Made by a program: the position numbers and the translations under genes
Shown: positions 56,060 to 64,000 of the stretch, piece by piece
Layout of the letters: each line of letters starts with the position of its first letter
How positions within the stretch are numbered: position 1 is the first letter of the stretch
Notes under the pieces: model-generated
The model's database searches: none
Told to the model about the DNA's origin: nothing
Seen by the model: only the letters and a program-made list of their open reading frames with translations
Assembly: GCF_002221505.1 (NCBI RefSeq)
Contig: NZ_CP011037.1
Span: 186,001 to 250,000, forward strand
Reading direction: 5' to 3'
DNA length: 64,000 nt
Origin: Pseudoalteromonas nigrifaciens
GTDB taxonomy: Bacteria > Pseudomonadota > Gammaproteobacteria > Enterobacterales > Alteromonadaceae

Positions 56060-56260
56060 CTTGTGAACTACCCATCGACGCCACTCCGTGTCGATCAATG
56101 GGCTTCTACAGCCTTGACTTAGAGACTAGGCTGCTTCTTTTTTCTCAGTTCCAACAGCAAACTTCGATAGCTCGAAGACTTTCGTTTTAATGGCTGATTT
56201 CTGCTGAGATGTGGGGGTAACCCTTGCGACGATCCCAGCCGCAATCAAATCTAATTCACC
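56060..56260 (-). ncRNA. Probable omega RNA (reRNA) of TnpB
   Basis: In IS605-type elements the guide RNA of TnpB spans the 3' end of tnpB and the right end, with its guide taken from the flanking DNA. By that rule it would run on the minus strand from within the tnpB tail through the right-end hairpin and into about 56030-56066. Position by family knowledge only; boundaries are approximate. Confidence 0.45.
56071..56102. repeat. IS605 right-end hairpin
   Basis: cccat...atggg with an inner cgac/gtcg stem and a bulge; recognition structure for the Y1 transposase at the tnpB side. Confidence 0.75.
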
Positions 56261-57352
56261 TGTTTTTGCTATGCTTTTAGCCGCTGACAAGTCTCGGCTT
56301 TGGTTAGTTTCACAAGCCGTACATGTGAAATTTCTGTCGTTCAATGTTAAAACATGATGTTGGCCGCATTCAGAACAAACCCCAGTGGATTTTTCAAACC
56401 TGCCAATCTCGTGATAGAGTTTACCTTCAAGCTCAGTTTTGTATTTTGAAAGCTGAGTAATTAAGCCCATCACATTGTCGGCAACCATGCTGCCATTGAA
56501 CTTTTGCATCCCTTTTACGTTTAAATCTTCGAACACTAAAATGTCATTTTCATTGGTTATCTGGCGTGAAATTTTGTGTGCAAAGTCGAGCCTTTGCCGT
56601 GAGATTTTGCCATGTAATTTGTTGATGCGTTGTTTGGTTTTTTGCCAGCGATTTGAACCTTTAGTTCGGCGTGCAAGCTGGCGTTGCAATTGATTTAACT
56701 TTGTTTTTGACTGCTTTAAAAACTTGGGGTTATCGACCACAAAACCATCTGAGCCAACAACAGTTTGCTTTGAGTTAATGTCAAAACCTGTGATTGTTTT
56801 TAAAACTTGTTTAGCTGTTTTGCACTCAACTTCCTGAGTGATGCTGCATCCCCATTTTCCGTGGTGATACTGGATAGTTACAGTCTTGATTTTACTTGCT
56901 AGTTTGCGATGCAAGATAATGGGTATCTTGCCTACCTTTGGGATACTGATAGCGCCATTTTCAATGCGGATACAGTTCGAGTTATTGACCGCTCGAAAAC
57001 TATCGTTGTGACGTTTTTTCTTTTTATATGAGATCTTGTGCTTTGGAAAGCGTTGCAAGCGACCTTTAGTAAAAGCATTCTTGAGCGCTAATTCCAGGTC
57101 GCGGGCAACTTGTTGAGCTGCCGCAGAATCGAATGCTTTGATCCAGTTAAACTCTTCGAACGTCTTGATATCTTTAAGTAGTGAGGCCATGTCTTTGTAA
57201 AACAAAAACGTTTTATCGTGCTCGTATCGACGCATGTTCTCAGACAACAATAAGTTCCAAATGCCACGCGCTGTCGCGCCAAACTCAACGAGTTTAGCTT
57301 CTTGCTCTGGCGTAGGATTTAGCCTGTAGTTGTATCTAAGCGTCTTTTTCAT
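56126..57352 (-). CDS. tnpB: TnpB, RNA-guided transposon nuclease
   Basis: A 408-residue TnpB (ancestor of Cas12), here expected to cut DNA under omega-RNA guidance and help keep the element. The RuvC-like active residues look intact: Asp in G-F-D-I-N near residue 190, Glu in V-F-E-D-L-N near 272 and Asp in S-R-D-L-S-A-A near 352; the zinc knuckle is C-S-E-C-G...C-T-A-C near 322-342. The N-terminus (Y-N-Y-R-L-N-P-T-P-E-Q-E) is the typical OrfB start. Divergent from tnpA. Confidence 0.9.
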   Translation of the reverse strand: MKKTLRYNYRLNPTPEQEAKLVEFGATARGIWNLLLSENMRRYEHDKTFLFYKDMASLLKDIKTFEEFNWIKAFDSAAAQQVARDLELALKNAFTKGRLQRFPKHKISYKKKKRHNDSFRAVNNSNCIRIENGAISIPKVGKIPIILHRKLASKIKTVTIQYHHGKWGCSITQEVECKTAKQVLKTITGFDINSKQTVVGSDGFVVDNPKFLKQSKTKLNQLQRQLARRTKGSNRWQKTKQRINKLHGKISRQRLDFAHKISRQITNENDILVFEDLNVKGMQKFNGSMVADNVMGLITQLSKYKTELEGKLYHEIGRFEKSTGVCSECGQHHVLTLNDRNFTCTACETNQSRDLSAAKSIAKTGELDLIAAGIVARVTPTSQQKSAIKTKVFELSKFAVGTEKKEAA

Positions 57353-57390
57353 ATACTGTATAGACTACTGTATGCAAATGAGTTGTCAAG

Positions 57391-57786
57391 ATGGAATATG
57401 ACACTAAATCTCACTATAAATATTTAATAGCACTACATTTAATACTTGTGGTTAAATATAGAAAACAATTGTTAAAAGGTGATGTAGGTGATTTTGTAAA
57501 ACAAAAAATCACTAAAATTGCAGAGCGCTCAGAATTTAATATCGAAGAGATCGAGGTGGTCAAAGATCATATACACATATTGCTAACGATCTCTCCCAAT
57601 ATCAGTGTTGCGAGTTACGTTAGGAGAATTAAACAATCTACAACGCAAAGTCTATGGTCGAGATTTAAATGGTTTAAAAAGCAATTCTGGGTTAAAAAAA
57701 CATTTTGGTCTGACGGATATTTTGTTTGCTCTGTTGGAAATGCGGCTGCTGATACAATTCGAAAATACATTCAAGAGCAGGGCTAA
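57391..57786 (+). CDS. tnpA: TnpA, Y1 single-strand transposase of IS200/IS605
   Basis: A 131-residue HUH transposase that excises and inserts the element as single-stranded DNA. The metal-binding H-I-H is at residues 60-62 (V-V-K-D-H-I-H-I-L-L) and the nucleophile is Y126 (T-I-R-K-Y-I-Q-E-Q). Length and motifs are complete, so it is likely active. It starts 38 nt from the tnpB start. Confidence 0.92.
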   Translation: MEYDTKSHYKYLIALHLILVVKYRKQLLKGDVGDFVKQKITKIAERSEFNIEEIEVVKDHIHILLTISPNISVASYVRRIKQSTTQSLWSRFKWFKKQFWVKKTFWSDGYFVCSVGNAAADTIRKYIQEQG

Positions 57787-57800
57787 CTATTCCGATTCAT

Positions 57801-57832
57801 CCCATCGACGCCGCTTCGCGTCGATCAATGGG
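57801..57832. repeat. IS605 left-end hairpin
   Basis: cccatcgacgc...gcgtcgatcaatggg, same sense and nearly the same sequence as the other end; three differences, all in the loop region. Confidence 0.75.
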
Positions 57833-57887
57833 TTTTCTCGGAAAATTTCGATAAAAACAGCAAGATTATAATAATAAAGAGATATAA

Positions 57888-58685
57888 ATGAGTGACTTAA
57901 CTGCAATAGCTAATCTATCAATATTATTGGTCGAGCCTTCAGAAGTGCAGCAAAAACTGATCATAAAATCATTAATACAAAGTGGTGTAAAACAAATAGA
58001 AACCGCCACTACACAAACCCAAGCTTTAACCCTACTTGCAAATTACCAACCAGATTTAGTTATTAGCAGTATGTACTTAGCTGACGGCACCGCCGATTCA
58101 CTGCTACAAAACATTAGGTCGAACCCGCGCACAGAGCACCAAGCATTTATGTTGGTGTCGAGCGAGCGTAATAAAAAGTATCTTGAGCAATTAAGGCAAT
58201 CGGGCGTGTTAGCTATTTTACCTAAGCCCTTTACCAGCGAAGCTATTACCCGAGCGCTTAAAGCTACCTTAGATATAATTAGCGAACAAGAAGTAGAGCT
58301 TGAACACTTTGATGTTACTTTGCTGCGCGTATTAGTGGTTGACGATAGTCGCTTTGCTCGTAAACATATTATTCGGGTGCTTGCTGGTATGGGAATACCT
58401 GCGCCGGTAGAGGCTGAGAATGGCAAACAAGCAATTGAGCAGCTAAACGAGCAAGCGTTTGACTTAATAGTAACCGATTACAATATGCCGGAAATGGATG
58501 GCAGAGAACTAACCGAAGCGGTTAGAGGCTCAAATAGCTACTCGCACATTCCTATTTTAATGGTGAGCTCAGAAGCCAATGAAACCCACCTAGCAAACAT
58601 CTCTCAAGCCGGAGTGGATGCCATATGCGACAAACCGTTTGAACCAGCAACAGTGAGAGATTTACTATTTAAAATAATGTCTTAA
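57888..58685 (+). CDS. Double receiver-domain protein, first receiver degenerate
   Basis: A 265-residue protein made of two response-regulator receivers with no output domain. The first (residues 8-125) has lost its phospho-site: L-V-I-S-S-M-Y-L has Ser61 where Asp is expected, and the acid pair is E-P. The second (residues 143-265) is canonical: V-V-D-D-S, D-L-I-V-T-D-Y-N-M-P-E-M-D-G and C-D-K-P-F. It therefore probably acts by phospho-relay or protein binding, as in chemotaxis or c-di-GMP circuits. Its 5' region is cut short by the insertion element 40-60 nt upstream. Confidence 0.88.
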   Translation: MSDLTAIANLSILLVEPSEVQQKLIIKSLIQSGVKQIETATTQTQALTLLANYQPDLVISSMYLADGTADSLLQNIRSNPRTEHQAFMLVSSERNKKYLEQLRQSGVLAILPKPFTSEAITRALKATLDIISEQEVELEHFDVTLLRVLVVDDSRFARKHIIRVLAGMGIPAPVEAENGKQAIEQLNEQAFDLIVTDYNMPEMDGRELTEAVRGSNSYSHIPILMVSSEANETHLANISQAGVDAICDKPFEPATVRDLLFKIMS

Positions 58686-59045
58686 CAAGTTTAAGCAAGT
58701 ACTCGAAGAAATAGCAGTATTTTAAGTTATTAACCTGATCTCTGGTTAAGAGATTTACTAACGTATTGAATCATAGTTATATTTAATTTTATTTTCTCTA
58801 GCCAGAGGTTTTCAGTGAAAACAAGGCGAATTTACGCGTCAATAGCTGGCCTATTGCAAGAAAATTCAACGCAGTTAGCGCTGAAAATAGCTGCTTGAGA
58901 TAAGTTTATTATCCGGAGCTCAGGTTTATTACTTTACCCCGAATATTTAGGGTATAAAGCAATAAAGAGACAATTTTATTTTTGCTATTTATATACTAAA
59001 GTATAAAGGTTAGTAACTCCTGACTACTTTAGCTAAGGACACATT
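58686..59045. other. 360-nt gap without a gene
   Basis: No coding frame. It contains an imperfect hairpin at about 58930-58965 (ctttacccc ... agggtataaag) and AT-rich sequence; AAGGACAC at 59034-59041 lies before the next start. Confidence 0.5.
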
Positions 59046-59364
59046 ATGTCTGATCCCGATATCAATAATCTCAATAGTAAAGACGCTGCTGGTGAGCAAA
59101 TAGAGGCAATTGTTGCAGCAAAAAAAAATGGCTATAGATGAAATTCTCAAAGAAAAAAGAATTGCAATTGCAGAGATCAGAGCTGAAATGGACTTAGCTA
59201 TAGATGAAATACTCTGTGAGTCGGACAACCCTGAAGAAGGGCTTAAAGTTAATGATATGGCCGAAGCAGTTAAAAGAAAACGCAAAAAAGGCAAAAGAGA
59301 CAGTGATAGAAGAGTGCGCGATGCTGATTACGACAGCCATGAGAAAAAGCACCGTGAAACATAA
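59046..59364 (+). pseudogene. Small coiled-coil gene split at a run of nine A
   Basis: ATG 59046 (AAGGACA just upstream) opens a frame M-S-D-P-D-I-N-N-L-N-S-K-D-A-A-G-E-Q-I-E-A-I-V-A-A-K that reaches A9 at 59120-59128 and stops at 59142-59144. The +1 frame after the A-run continues M-A-I-D-E-I-L-K-E-K-R-I-A-I-A-E-I-R-A-E-M to 59364. Loss of one A would join both into about 105 residues: an amphipathic helix with a basic tail (K-R-K-R-K-K-G-K-R). It is either a frameshift mutation or expression by slippage. Function unknown. Confidence 0.6.
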
Positions 59365-59447
59365 AATTAATAGTACCAGCGTTGGTTATTGTAATAGTTC
59401 AATGGTGAGTTAACTACCCAGAACACCTTATACATGCAACATTACTT

Positions 59448-59480
59448 ATGCAAAAGGCCAATTTTATTGGCCTTTTGCAT
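59448..59480. terminator. 15-bp perfect inverted repeat, terminator-like
   Basis: atgcaaaaggccaat / attggccttttgcat with a 3-nt loop, between the small coiled-coil gene and the convergent M20 peptidase gene; likely stops transcription from either side. Confidence 0.65.
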
Positions 59481-59603
59481 ACTTATTACCAGAATTAAAG
59501 CTAGACTAAAGAGTAGGGTGGCAGAGTTAATTAACCTGCTCTTGGGTTAATGGCATTAAACATAATTAGTTGGCTCACTGGTAGAAAACATTAAATAATA
59601 ATC

Positions 59604-60917
59604 TTACAGCTGCCCTAACCTGTAAATAAGCAATGCGGTTTTTTTTATGTTTTTATCAAGGCTAGTTAAATCGGCAGTTTCGTTTTTAGTGTGCGCGCCA
59701 CTGCCCATTAAGCCCAAGCCATCAAGCGCCATATTAACATGGCTTGCGGCAAACGAAATATCTGCAGCGCCTGCATTGCGTGGGTTGGCAGCTACTACTT
59801 TGTTGAAGCCTAAGTCGTGGCTTGCGTCGCTGTATAATGCTAATAGCTTTTTATTGCCATCAGTTAATGCCATTGGCGGGTAACCGTCTTCAAAAATAAG
59901 CTCTGCTTTACTGCCATTTAAACTGTTGCTAGCAATGAGTTGCATTGACCTTTTTGCGTTTTCGAATTGTTTTGGTGAAAGTGCGCGTAAATCGCCTGCT
60001 ATATGTACGGTTTGTGCTATTACATTACTTTTACCAAACGCAGTTGCTGACGAATTAGCGCTGTCGTAGTCGGCATTTGTGCCACCCACAATAAGCCCTG
60101 GGTTAAAAGTTAAATTAGGTTGTGTGGCAAGTTGTTCTCTAAAGCTATTTAAAATACGCGATGCTTCGTAAATAGCGCCATAGCCTACATTATCACTAAA
60201 TATTTGCGACGAATGCGCCGCTGCAGCACTTACGTTTAGCGTCCAGCCGGTATAACCACGGCGCGCCGCCATGGCGGTTTTAATATTGTTATCGCCATTT
60301 TCAAAGCCTAAAGCAACGTCTGCCCACATTGCCGCATCAACAATGGCTTGTTTAGATAAGCTAAGCGGACGACCGCTGCTTTCTTCATCGCCAGTGAGTA
60401 TTACTTTTATGCTTACATTTTCAAGTAAGTTAAGCGCTTGCAAGCTTTTAAGTGCGGTAATTATTATCGTGTTACCGCCTTTCATATCGGCAACGCCTGG
60501 GCCACTGGCTGTATCGGCATCAAGCTGTTTGTAGGTTGTAAAATCATCGTGTTTGGCAAAGACTGTATCTAGATGGCCGATCATCAGTATTTTTATTGCA
60601 TCGGGGTTTTTACTCTCAAAGGTAGCCAATACATGCCCTGCGCGGTTAAACGCACTGCCATCCAGCCATTCTACTTTAAAACCAATGGCCTTAAGTTGCT
60701 CGCTTGTAAGCGCGCCTACTTTTTTTACACCTTCAATATTAAGCGAACCGCTATTAATATTTACGGCTTGCTCTATTTCTTTAAGTGCTTGGGGAATGTT
60801 TTTATCGACCTGTTTTACTATTTCACGCTCATTTTTATCAAGCGCAGCATGACTTATAAGCGGTAAGGTACTAGCAAGTGTGAGAATGATTGCATGGCTA
60901 AATTTTAAAAATGACAT
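59604..60917 (-). CDS. M20-family metallopeptidase (carboxypeptidase G2-like), exported
   Basis: A 437-residue protein with a signal peptide (about residues 1-24, I-S-H-A-A). The M20 dizinc site is visible: M-I-G-H-L-D-T-V near residue 110, G-V-A-D-M-K-G-G-N-T near 143, G-D-E-E-S-S-G-R near 178, and a final H near 412 (G-S-G-A-H-T-K-N-E). Matches glutamate carboxypeptidase/CPG2-type enzymes that remove C-terminal Glu or hydrolyse short peptides. Transcribed alone. Confidence 0.92.
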   Translation of the reverse strand: MSFLKFSHAIILTLASTLPLISHAALDKNEREIVKQVDKNIPQALKEIEQAVNINSGSLNIEGVKKVGALTSEQLKAIGFKVEWLDGSAFNRAGHVLATFESKNPDAIKILMIGHLDTVFAKHDDFTTYKQLDADTASGPGVADMKGGNTIIITALKSLQALNLLENVSIKVILTGDEESSGRPLSLSKQAIVDAAMWADVALGFENGDNNIKTAMAARRGYTGWTLNVSAAAAHSSQIFSDNVGYGAIYEASRILNSFREQLATQPNLTFNPGLIVGGTNADYDSANSSATAFGKSNVIAQTVHIAGDLRALSPKQFENAKRSMQLIASNSLNGSKAELIFEDGYPPMALTDGNKKLLALYSDASHDLGFNKVVAANPRNAGAADISFAASHVNMALDGLGLMGSGAHTKNETADLTSLDKNIKKTALLIYRLGQL

Positions 60918-61360
60918 AACAGCATAATAAGTGAGAAATAAGAGTATTTAATATGAAGTAAAATTAATAAGGATTCAATAGAAGTAGATTGTGATTTTTA
61001 ACTAATTTTATAAGCAATAACGAGTTACAAGTTTAAGGGTGAACGCGTTATTAGTTTAAACACAGGTATTTAAATATAACCACTTAATTAATAATCAACG
61101 GGTATAATTAATCAGCTATACGTCTGATATTACTGAACTCCACCATTTTGGGGTTTTGCTACATTTAGAAAAGGTAAGGCGAAGCTAACTAACTGTTTAC
61201 AGTTGTTTATTTTATAGCTTGGTTAAGTTTTTGTAATATAGGGGTATTTCGATTTGTGAAATGACAAATATCGTAGGCTAATTTTTAGTCGTGCCGTTGT
61301 AACCTCCGGCTGCTGTGATACTATAGTGATACATTACTTAAGTTCTAGATAGGATTTTTT
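60918..61360. other. 443-nt gap without a gene
   Basis: No credible coding frame on either strand. AT-rich; the last 60 nt (gatactatagtgatac) before 61361 probably hold the promoter and autorepressor site of the toxin-antitoxin pair. Confidence 0.5.
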
Positions 61361-61618
61361 ATGAAAGTTGAGCTAGTTACGACTCTTAAACGCCAAGCTA
61401 CTAAAATATTAGCTGATCTTCATACTTCAAAAGAGCCTGTGTTAATTACAGAACATGGTAAACCATCTGCTTATCTAGTTGATGTTGATGATTATGAATT
61501 CATGCAACAACGAATAGCAATCCTTGAAGGTGTAGCGCGCGGTGAACAAGCTATTAAAAATGGCCATTTATTCTCTAATCAAGAAGCAAAAGAGAAAATG
61601 AGTAAATGGCTGAAATAA
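61361..61618 (+). CDS. Phd/YefM-family antitoxin
   Basis: An 85-residue antitoxin: an N-terminal Phd/YefM DNA-binding fold (L-K-R-Q-A-T-K-I-L-A-D-L, then E-P-V-L-I-T-E-H-G-K-P-S-A-Y-L-V-D-V-D-D-Y-E) and a C-terminal toxin-binding tail. It overlaps the toxin gene by 13 nt, the usual order antitoxin then toxin. It should repress its own promoter together with the toxin. Confidence 0.92.
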   Translation: MKVELVTTLKRQATKILADLHTSKEPVLITEHGKPSAYLVDVDDYEFMQQRIAILEGVARGEQAIKNGHLFSNQEAKEKMSKWLK

Positions 61619-61905
61619 TATGGACATCTCCAGCTCTCGATGATTTAAATTATGTTGCTGAATATATTGCTTTAAATAATCTGATTGTGGCTAAAAAATT
61701 GGTTCAAAAAGTATTTGAGAAAGTATCAAGGTTAGAAAATCATCCAGAATCAGGTAAAAGGCCTGCTGAGCTAAATAACTTAAACTACCGAGAAGTTATT
61801 GTTAATCCGTGTCGTATTTTCTATAAAATTGAAAATGATAAGGTTTATATTTTACATGTAATGCGACAAGAGCGAGATTTACGCAGGTTTCTTTTACAGA
61901 ATTAA
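61606..61905 (+). CDS. RelE/ParE-family toxin
   Basis: A 99-residue toxin of the RelE/ParE superfamily: A-E-I-I-W-T-S-P-A-L-D-D-L start, A-K-K-L-V-Q-K-V-F-E-K-V, P-E-S-G-K-R-P and R-E-V-I-V-N-P-C-R-I-F-Y-K, ending with H-V-M-R-Q-E-R-D. The P-x-x-G-K/R-x-x-x-E-L-x-x-x-x-x-R-E spacing and the C-terminus favour the ParE side (gyrase poison) over ribosome-dependent RelE, but the target is not proven. Confidence 0.9.
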   Translation: MAEIIWTSPALDDLNYVAEYIALNNLIVAKKLVQKVFEKVSRLENHPESGKRPAELNNLNYREVIVNPCRIFYKIENDKVYILHVMRQERDLRRFLLQN

Positions 61906-62139
61906 ATACGGTTAACAAGTAAATCCACTAGTATGAAAATTTGGCTGAATCCATCTTGATTACTAAGAAAATCGCAAATTAAAATAGAGCGACAAGTGCA
62001 GTTTAAAAAATATAACAGGGCTTTTAAACGACCAAAATTTTTCTCTTAAACAGCTCTCAGCCCATATTTAGGACAAGCAACCACCAGGTTTAATACCACT
62101 TGTATTAAACCTGACAGCCAAACTCTACCAACTAACGCT

Positions 62140-62820
62140 TTAATTAGTCGGCATTAAATAAATTTCGCGTACGCTGTTGCGCTGGTTTGCTTCAATAGCA
62201 AACAGTACGGCGTCGGCTACATCTTGTGGGTCGAGTTTGTCGGGTTTAGCTTCATCAAAAAATGGGGTATTTACCATACCTGGTGCTATGGTTGTACAGC
62301 GGCCATTCCACTCACTCATTTCCTCAGCTAAGTTTTGTCCAAAGCCATAAGCAAACCATTTAGTTGCACCGTAAATAGAGCCGCCAATTGGCTTACGGCC
62401 AGCAGCAGAGCTGGTTAAAATGAAGTGTCCGGTGGTTTCGCGTAAATATGGCAGTGTTAATTTTGCGCTCCACAATAGGGCTTTAATGTTTATATCGATC
62501 ATGGTTGACCACTCATCCGGATCACCTTTTTCAGTGCCAGCAGTTGAAACCCCCATGCCTGCGTTAGCAAAGGCTACATCTAATCGGCCAAACTTTTCAA
62601 TGCCTTTGGTAACTACGTTTTCGAGCGCGGTAAAGTCGGTGGCATCTGCGGCTACAGCCATTGCGTTATCTGATCCTAGCTCGGCAACAAGTTGGTTAAG
62701 TTGCTCTTCTCTACGGGCGGTTAATATAACTTTATGACCGTTGTTTACTAAGGTTTTTGCCGTTGCTTCACCAATGCCACTAGAAGCGCCGGTTATGAGT
62801 ACTATTTTCTCTTTTGCCAT
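62140..62820 (-). CDS. Short-chain dehydrogenase (YdfG/serine dehydrogenase-like SDR)
   Basis: A 226-residue NAD(P)-dependent oxidoreductase: T-G-A-S-S-G-I-G-E at residues 9-17, N-A-G-M-G, catalytic Ser in T-S-S-A-A-G-R and Y-G-A-T-K-W-F-A. The classical SDR layout suggests reduction of small carbonyl or hydroxy-acid substrates. ATG 62820 is chosen because AAGGA lies 7-8 nt before it; the frame to 62871 adds unconserved residues and nearly touches the next gene. Confidence 0.88.
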   Translation of the reverse strand: MAKEKIVLITGASSGIGEATAKTLVNNGHKVILTARREEQLNQLVAELGSDNAMAVAADATDFTALENVVTKGIEKFGRLDVAFANAGMGVSTAGTEKGDPDEWSTMIDINIKALLWSAKLTLPYLRETTGHFILTSSAAGRKPIGGSIYGATKWFAYGFGQNLAEEMSEWNGRCTTIAPGMVNTPFFDEAKPDKLDPQDVADAVLFAIEANQRNSVREIYLMPTN

Positions 62821-62875
62821 GGTTTTTTCCTTATTAACAAATGAATGAAGGCGCAGCTCAATGTGCGCCATGCAG

Positions 62876-63874
62876 TTATTGCGCTATGTCAAAATTGACT
62901 GATAAATCGTCAGCTTGCGTTAGACTAATTTGTTTCAGTTGATAAATATTAAAGTCTGCATCTACTTGCTCTGCATCGTCTATGTGTGCGCTACACGTAT
63001 AACCAAGTTGGTAGTCGCCTGGTGTTATGAATGCGAGTTCAAATTCGTATTCATTATCGTCCGCATCAAATACAACATTGGCAGTCGCCAGCGGAGCGTT
63101 ATCAGGCGTTTGGTCATCTATTTCATGCATATCTGTTGGGGTTTGTGCCTGCGCAGAGTAAAGGTAAACAGCATGGCCAAATGATGAATCATCAGCGGCA
63201 AGACCAATGTTGTCAGTCTCGCAATTGTTTATAAGTGTTTGGCTTACAGAGCCTTCAATATCTTGTGATTCAGAAAGGTTTTGTAAACGCACACCGCGAG
63301 GTTTTAAAAATATTTCGTCATTATTTTGTGGATCAACTAACGATTTTTTTAAATCAAACTCTAATACAAACTCGTTGTCGGTTTGATTGAGTGTAAAGCC
63401 ATCTAGCTGAATTTCACCCACGCCATCGTTACCTTTTCTTTTTACTATAAGCGGTGCAATGCTGCCGTCTTCATAAACTACGTGAGATGTTAAGCTAAGG
63501 TTGTTCGTGTCGCCGTTTATCACTTGTGCGCGGATCCACGAATAATCCCCAGCAGGTACTTCTTGATCGTCAAGTAATTGAAAAATATCGTCGCCCGTAT
63601 AGTCTAGTAAATTGACCATTTGCGCTAAGGTGGAATCGTTTTTAGAGCGAGTTGCAAAGCTAACTTCTTCACCTGCTTGGGCTTTAATTGTTATTGAATC
63701 AAACACTACGTTAACTTGTTTTAAACCAGTGACTGGTGCGTCGGAAATGCCTAAGCTAAAAGTGGTTTTATCACTTGCTTGCGGTGGGGTTGTTTCAGCC
63801 TCGTCATTTGATGAGCCACAGCCTGCTAAGGCAAAAATAATAGCGCTACTTAATATTGTTGATTTAAAGTTCAT
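62876..63874 (-). CDS. DUF4382 lipoprotein
   Basis: A 332-residue lipoprotein: lipobox L-A-G-C (C19), a Ser/Asp linker, then a DUF4382 beta domain (F-S-L-G-I-S-D-A-P-V near residue 41, V-F-D-S-I-T-I-K, Y-S-W-I-R-A-Q-V) and a second, acidic C-terminal domain with C-x43-C pairs. Probably exposed on the envelope. Function of the family is unknown; Asp-rich loops suggest calcium binding. 55 nt separate it from the SDR gene, so the two may be co-transcribed. Confidence 0.85.
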   Translation of the reverse strand: MNFKSTILSSAIIFALAGCGSSNDEAETTPPQASDKTTFSLGISDAPVTGLKQVNVVFDSITIKAQAGEEVSFATRSKNDSTLAQMVNLLDYTGDDIFQLLDDQEVPAGDYSWIRAQVINGDTNNLSLTSHVVYEDGSIAPLIVKRKGNDGVGEIQLDGFTLNQTDNEFVLEFDLKKSLVDPQNNDEIFLKPRGVRLQNLSESQDIEGSVSQTLINNCETDNIGLAADDSSFGHAVYLYSAQAQTPTDMHEIDDQTPDNAPLATANVVFDADDNEYEFELAFITPGDYQLGYTCSAHIDDAEQVDADFNIYQLKQISLTQADDLSVNFDIAQ

Positions 63875-64000
63875 GCTTGTTTCCTTTTATTTGATTTGTT
63901 AAGTGTATGTATTTAACCCTTAACCTAAATTGAATTAAAAATATGAAGAGTTAGAACTTTTAACATGCTGTTTTAAATGGTTTATAATTTTATCGATTTA

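Larger units (their letters stand above)
56045..57855. mobile_element. IS200/IS605-type element, complete-looking
   Basis: The unit holds divergent tnpA (plus) and tnpB (minus) and near-identical hairpins at both sides, lying as direct repeats at 56071-56102 and 57801-57832 (29 of 32 bases equal). By IS605 convention tnpB points to the right end, so RE is at the low-coordinate side and LE beyond tnpA. Exact ends are not fixed; the coordinates are approximate. It lies between the sirtuin gene and the double-REC gene. Confidence 0.8.

Noticed and set aside
61021..61075. Possible integron attC-like site (gttacaag ... gcgttat)
   Set aside because: The core sites are not complementary and no integrase or cassette array is near.

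Overview
The window is about 40% G+C and reads as chromosomal DNA of a marine gammaproteobacterium of the Alteromonadales, most likely Pseudoalteromonas. This assignment is by inference: the block ndk-rlmN-pilW-rodZ-ispG-hisS-yfgM-bamB-der is the gammaproteobacterial order, and several proteins (TrhP/YegQ, YfhL, RodZ, YfgM) follow the gammaproteobacterial type. No rRNA, tRNA or CRISPR array was recognised.

Layout. 1-3.3 kb: gltD (its 5' end lies before the window) and a short-type ilvD. 3.5-7.3 kb: a large unknown protein, a one-Cys thioredoxin-fold protein and a DUF2971 protein. 7.4-13.5 kb: a LysR regulator divergent from a YeiH-type transporter, a CRY-DASH photolyase, a DUF885 metallopeptidase-like protein and a DUF4202 protein. 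13.6-24.1 kb: the housekeeping block for ribosome assembly, outer-membrane assembly, tRNA charging, isoprenoids, cell shape, pilus and rRNA methylation. 24.2-29.3 kb: a lipoprotein hydrolase, a PagL-type lipid A deacylase, trhP and a LysR regulator. 29.4-31.9 kb: an AT-rich accessory patch with two small orphan ORFs, a PD-(D/E)XK nuclease and a possible transposase remnant.

31.9-40.0 kb is the most striking part. It holds ten minus-strand genes with gaps of at most about 23 nt and frequent start/stop overlaps. In transcription order they are: a thermostable-hemolysin/GNAT-like protein, an AMP-forming acyl ligase, a heme-oxygenase-like diiron oxidase, a short-chain dehydrogenase, a periplasmic TPR protein, an OmpR-type response regulator, its histidine kinase, a periplasmic cupredoxin, an FTR1-like membrane protein without REXXE motifs, and an outer-membrane barrel. 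It looks like a small-molecule pathway joined to its own sensor and a metal-related envelope module. CTTAA repeats with 11-bp spacing, the pattern bound by PmrA/QseB-type regulators, lie just upstream of the first gene.

40.1-46.4 kb: a membrane-bound LuxR-type regulator, a CusBA-like RND pump with a DUF3240 protein, a decayed tyrosine-recombinase region and yfhL. 46.4-50.3 kb: a second kinase/regulator pair divergent from a TlpA-like/DsbG thiol-redox pair, again with a CTTAAT-N5-CTTAAT box in the shared promoter. 50.4-56.0 kb: a TonB-dependent receptor, an ICMT-like methyltransferase, a PAS-GGDEF protein and a cysteine-free sirtuin. 56.0-57.9 kb: an intact-looking IS200/IS605 element with tnpA, tnpB and end hairpins. 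57.9-64 kb: a double-REC protein with one dead receiver, a small gene interrupted at a run of nine A, an M20 peptidase, a Phd/ParE toxin-antitoxin pair, an SDR and a DUF4382 lipoprotein.
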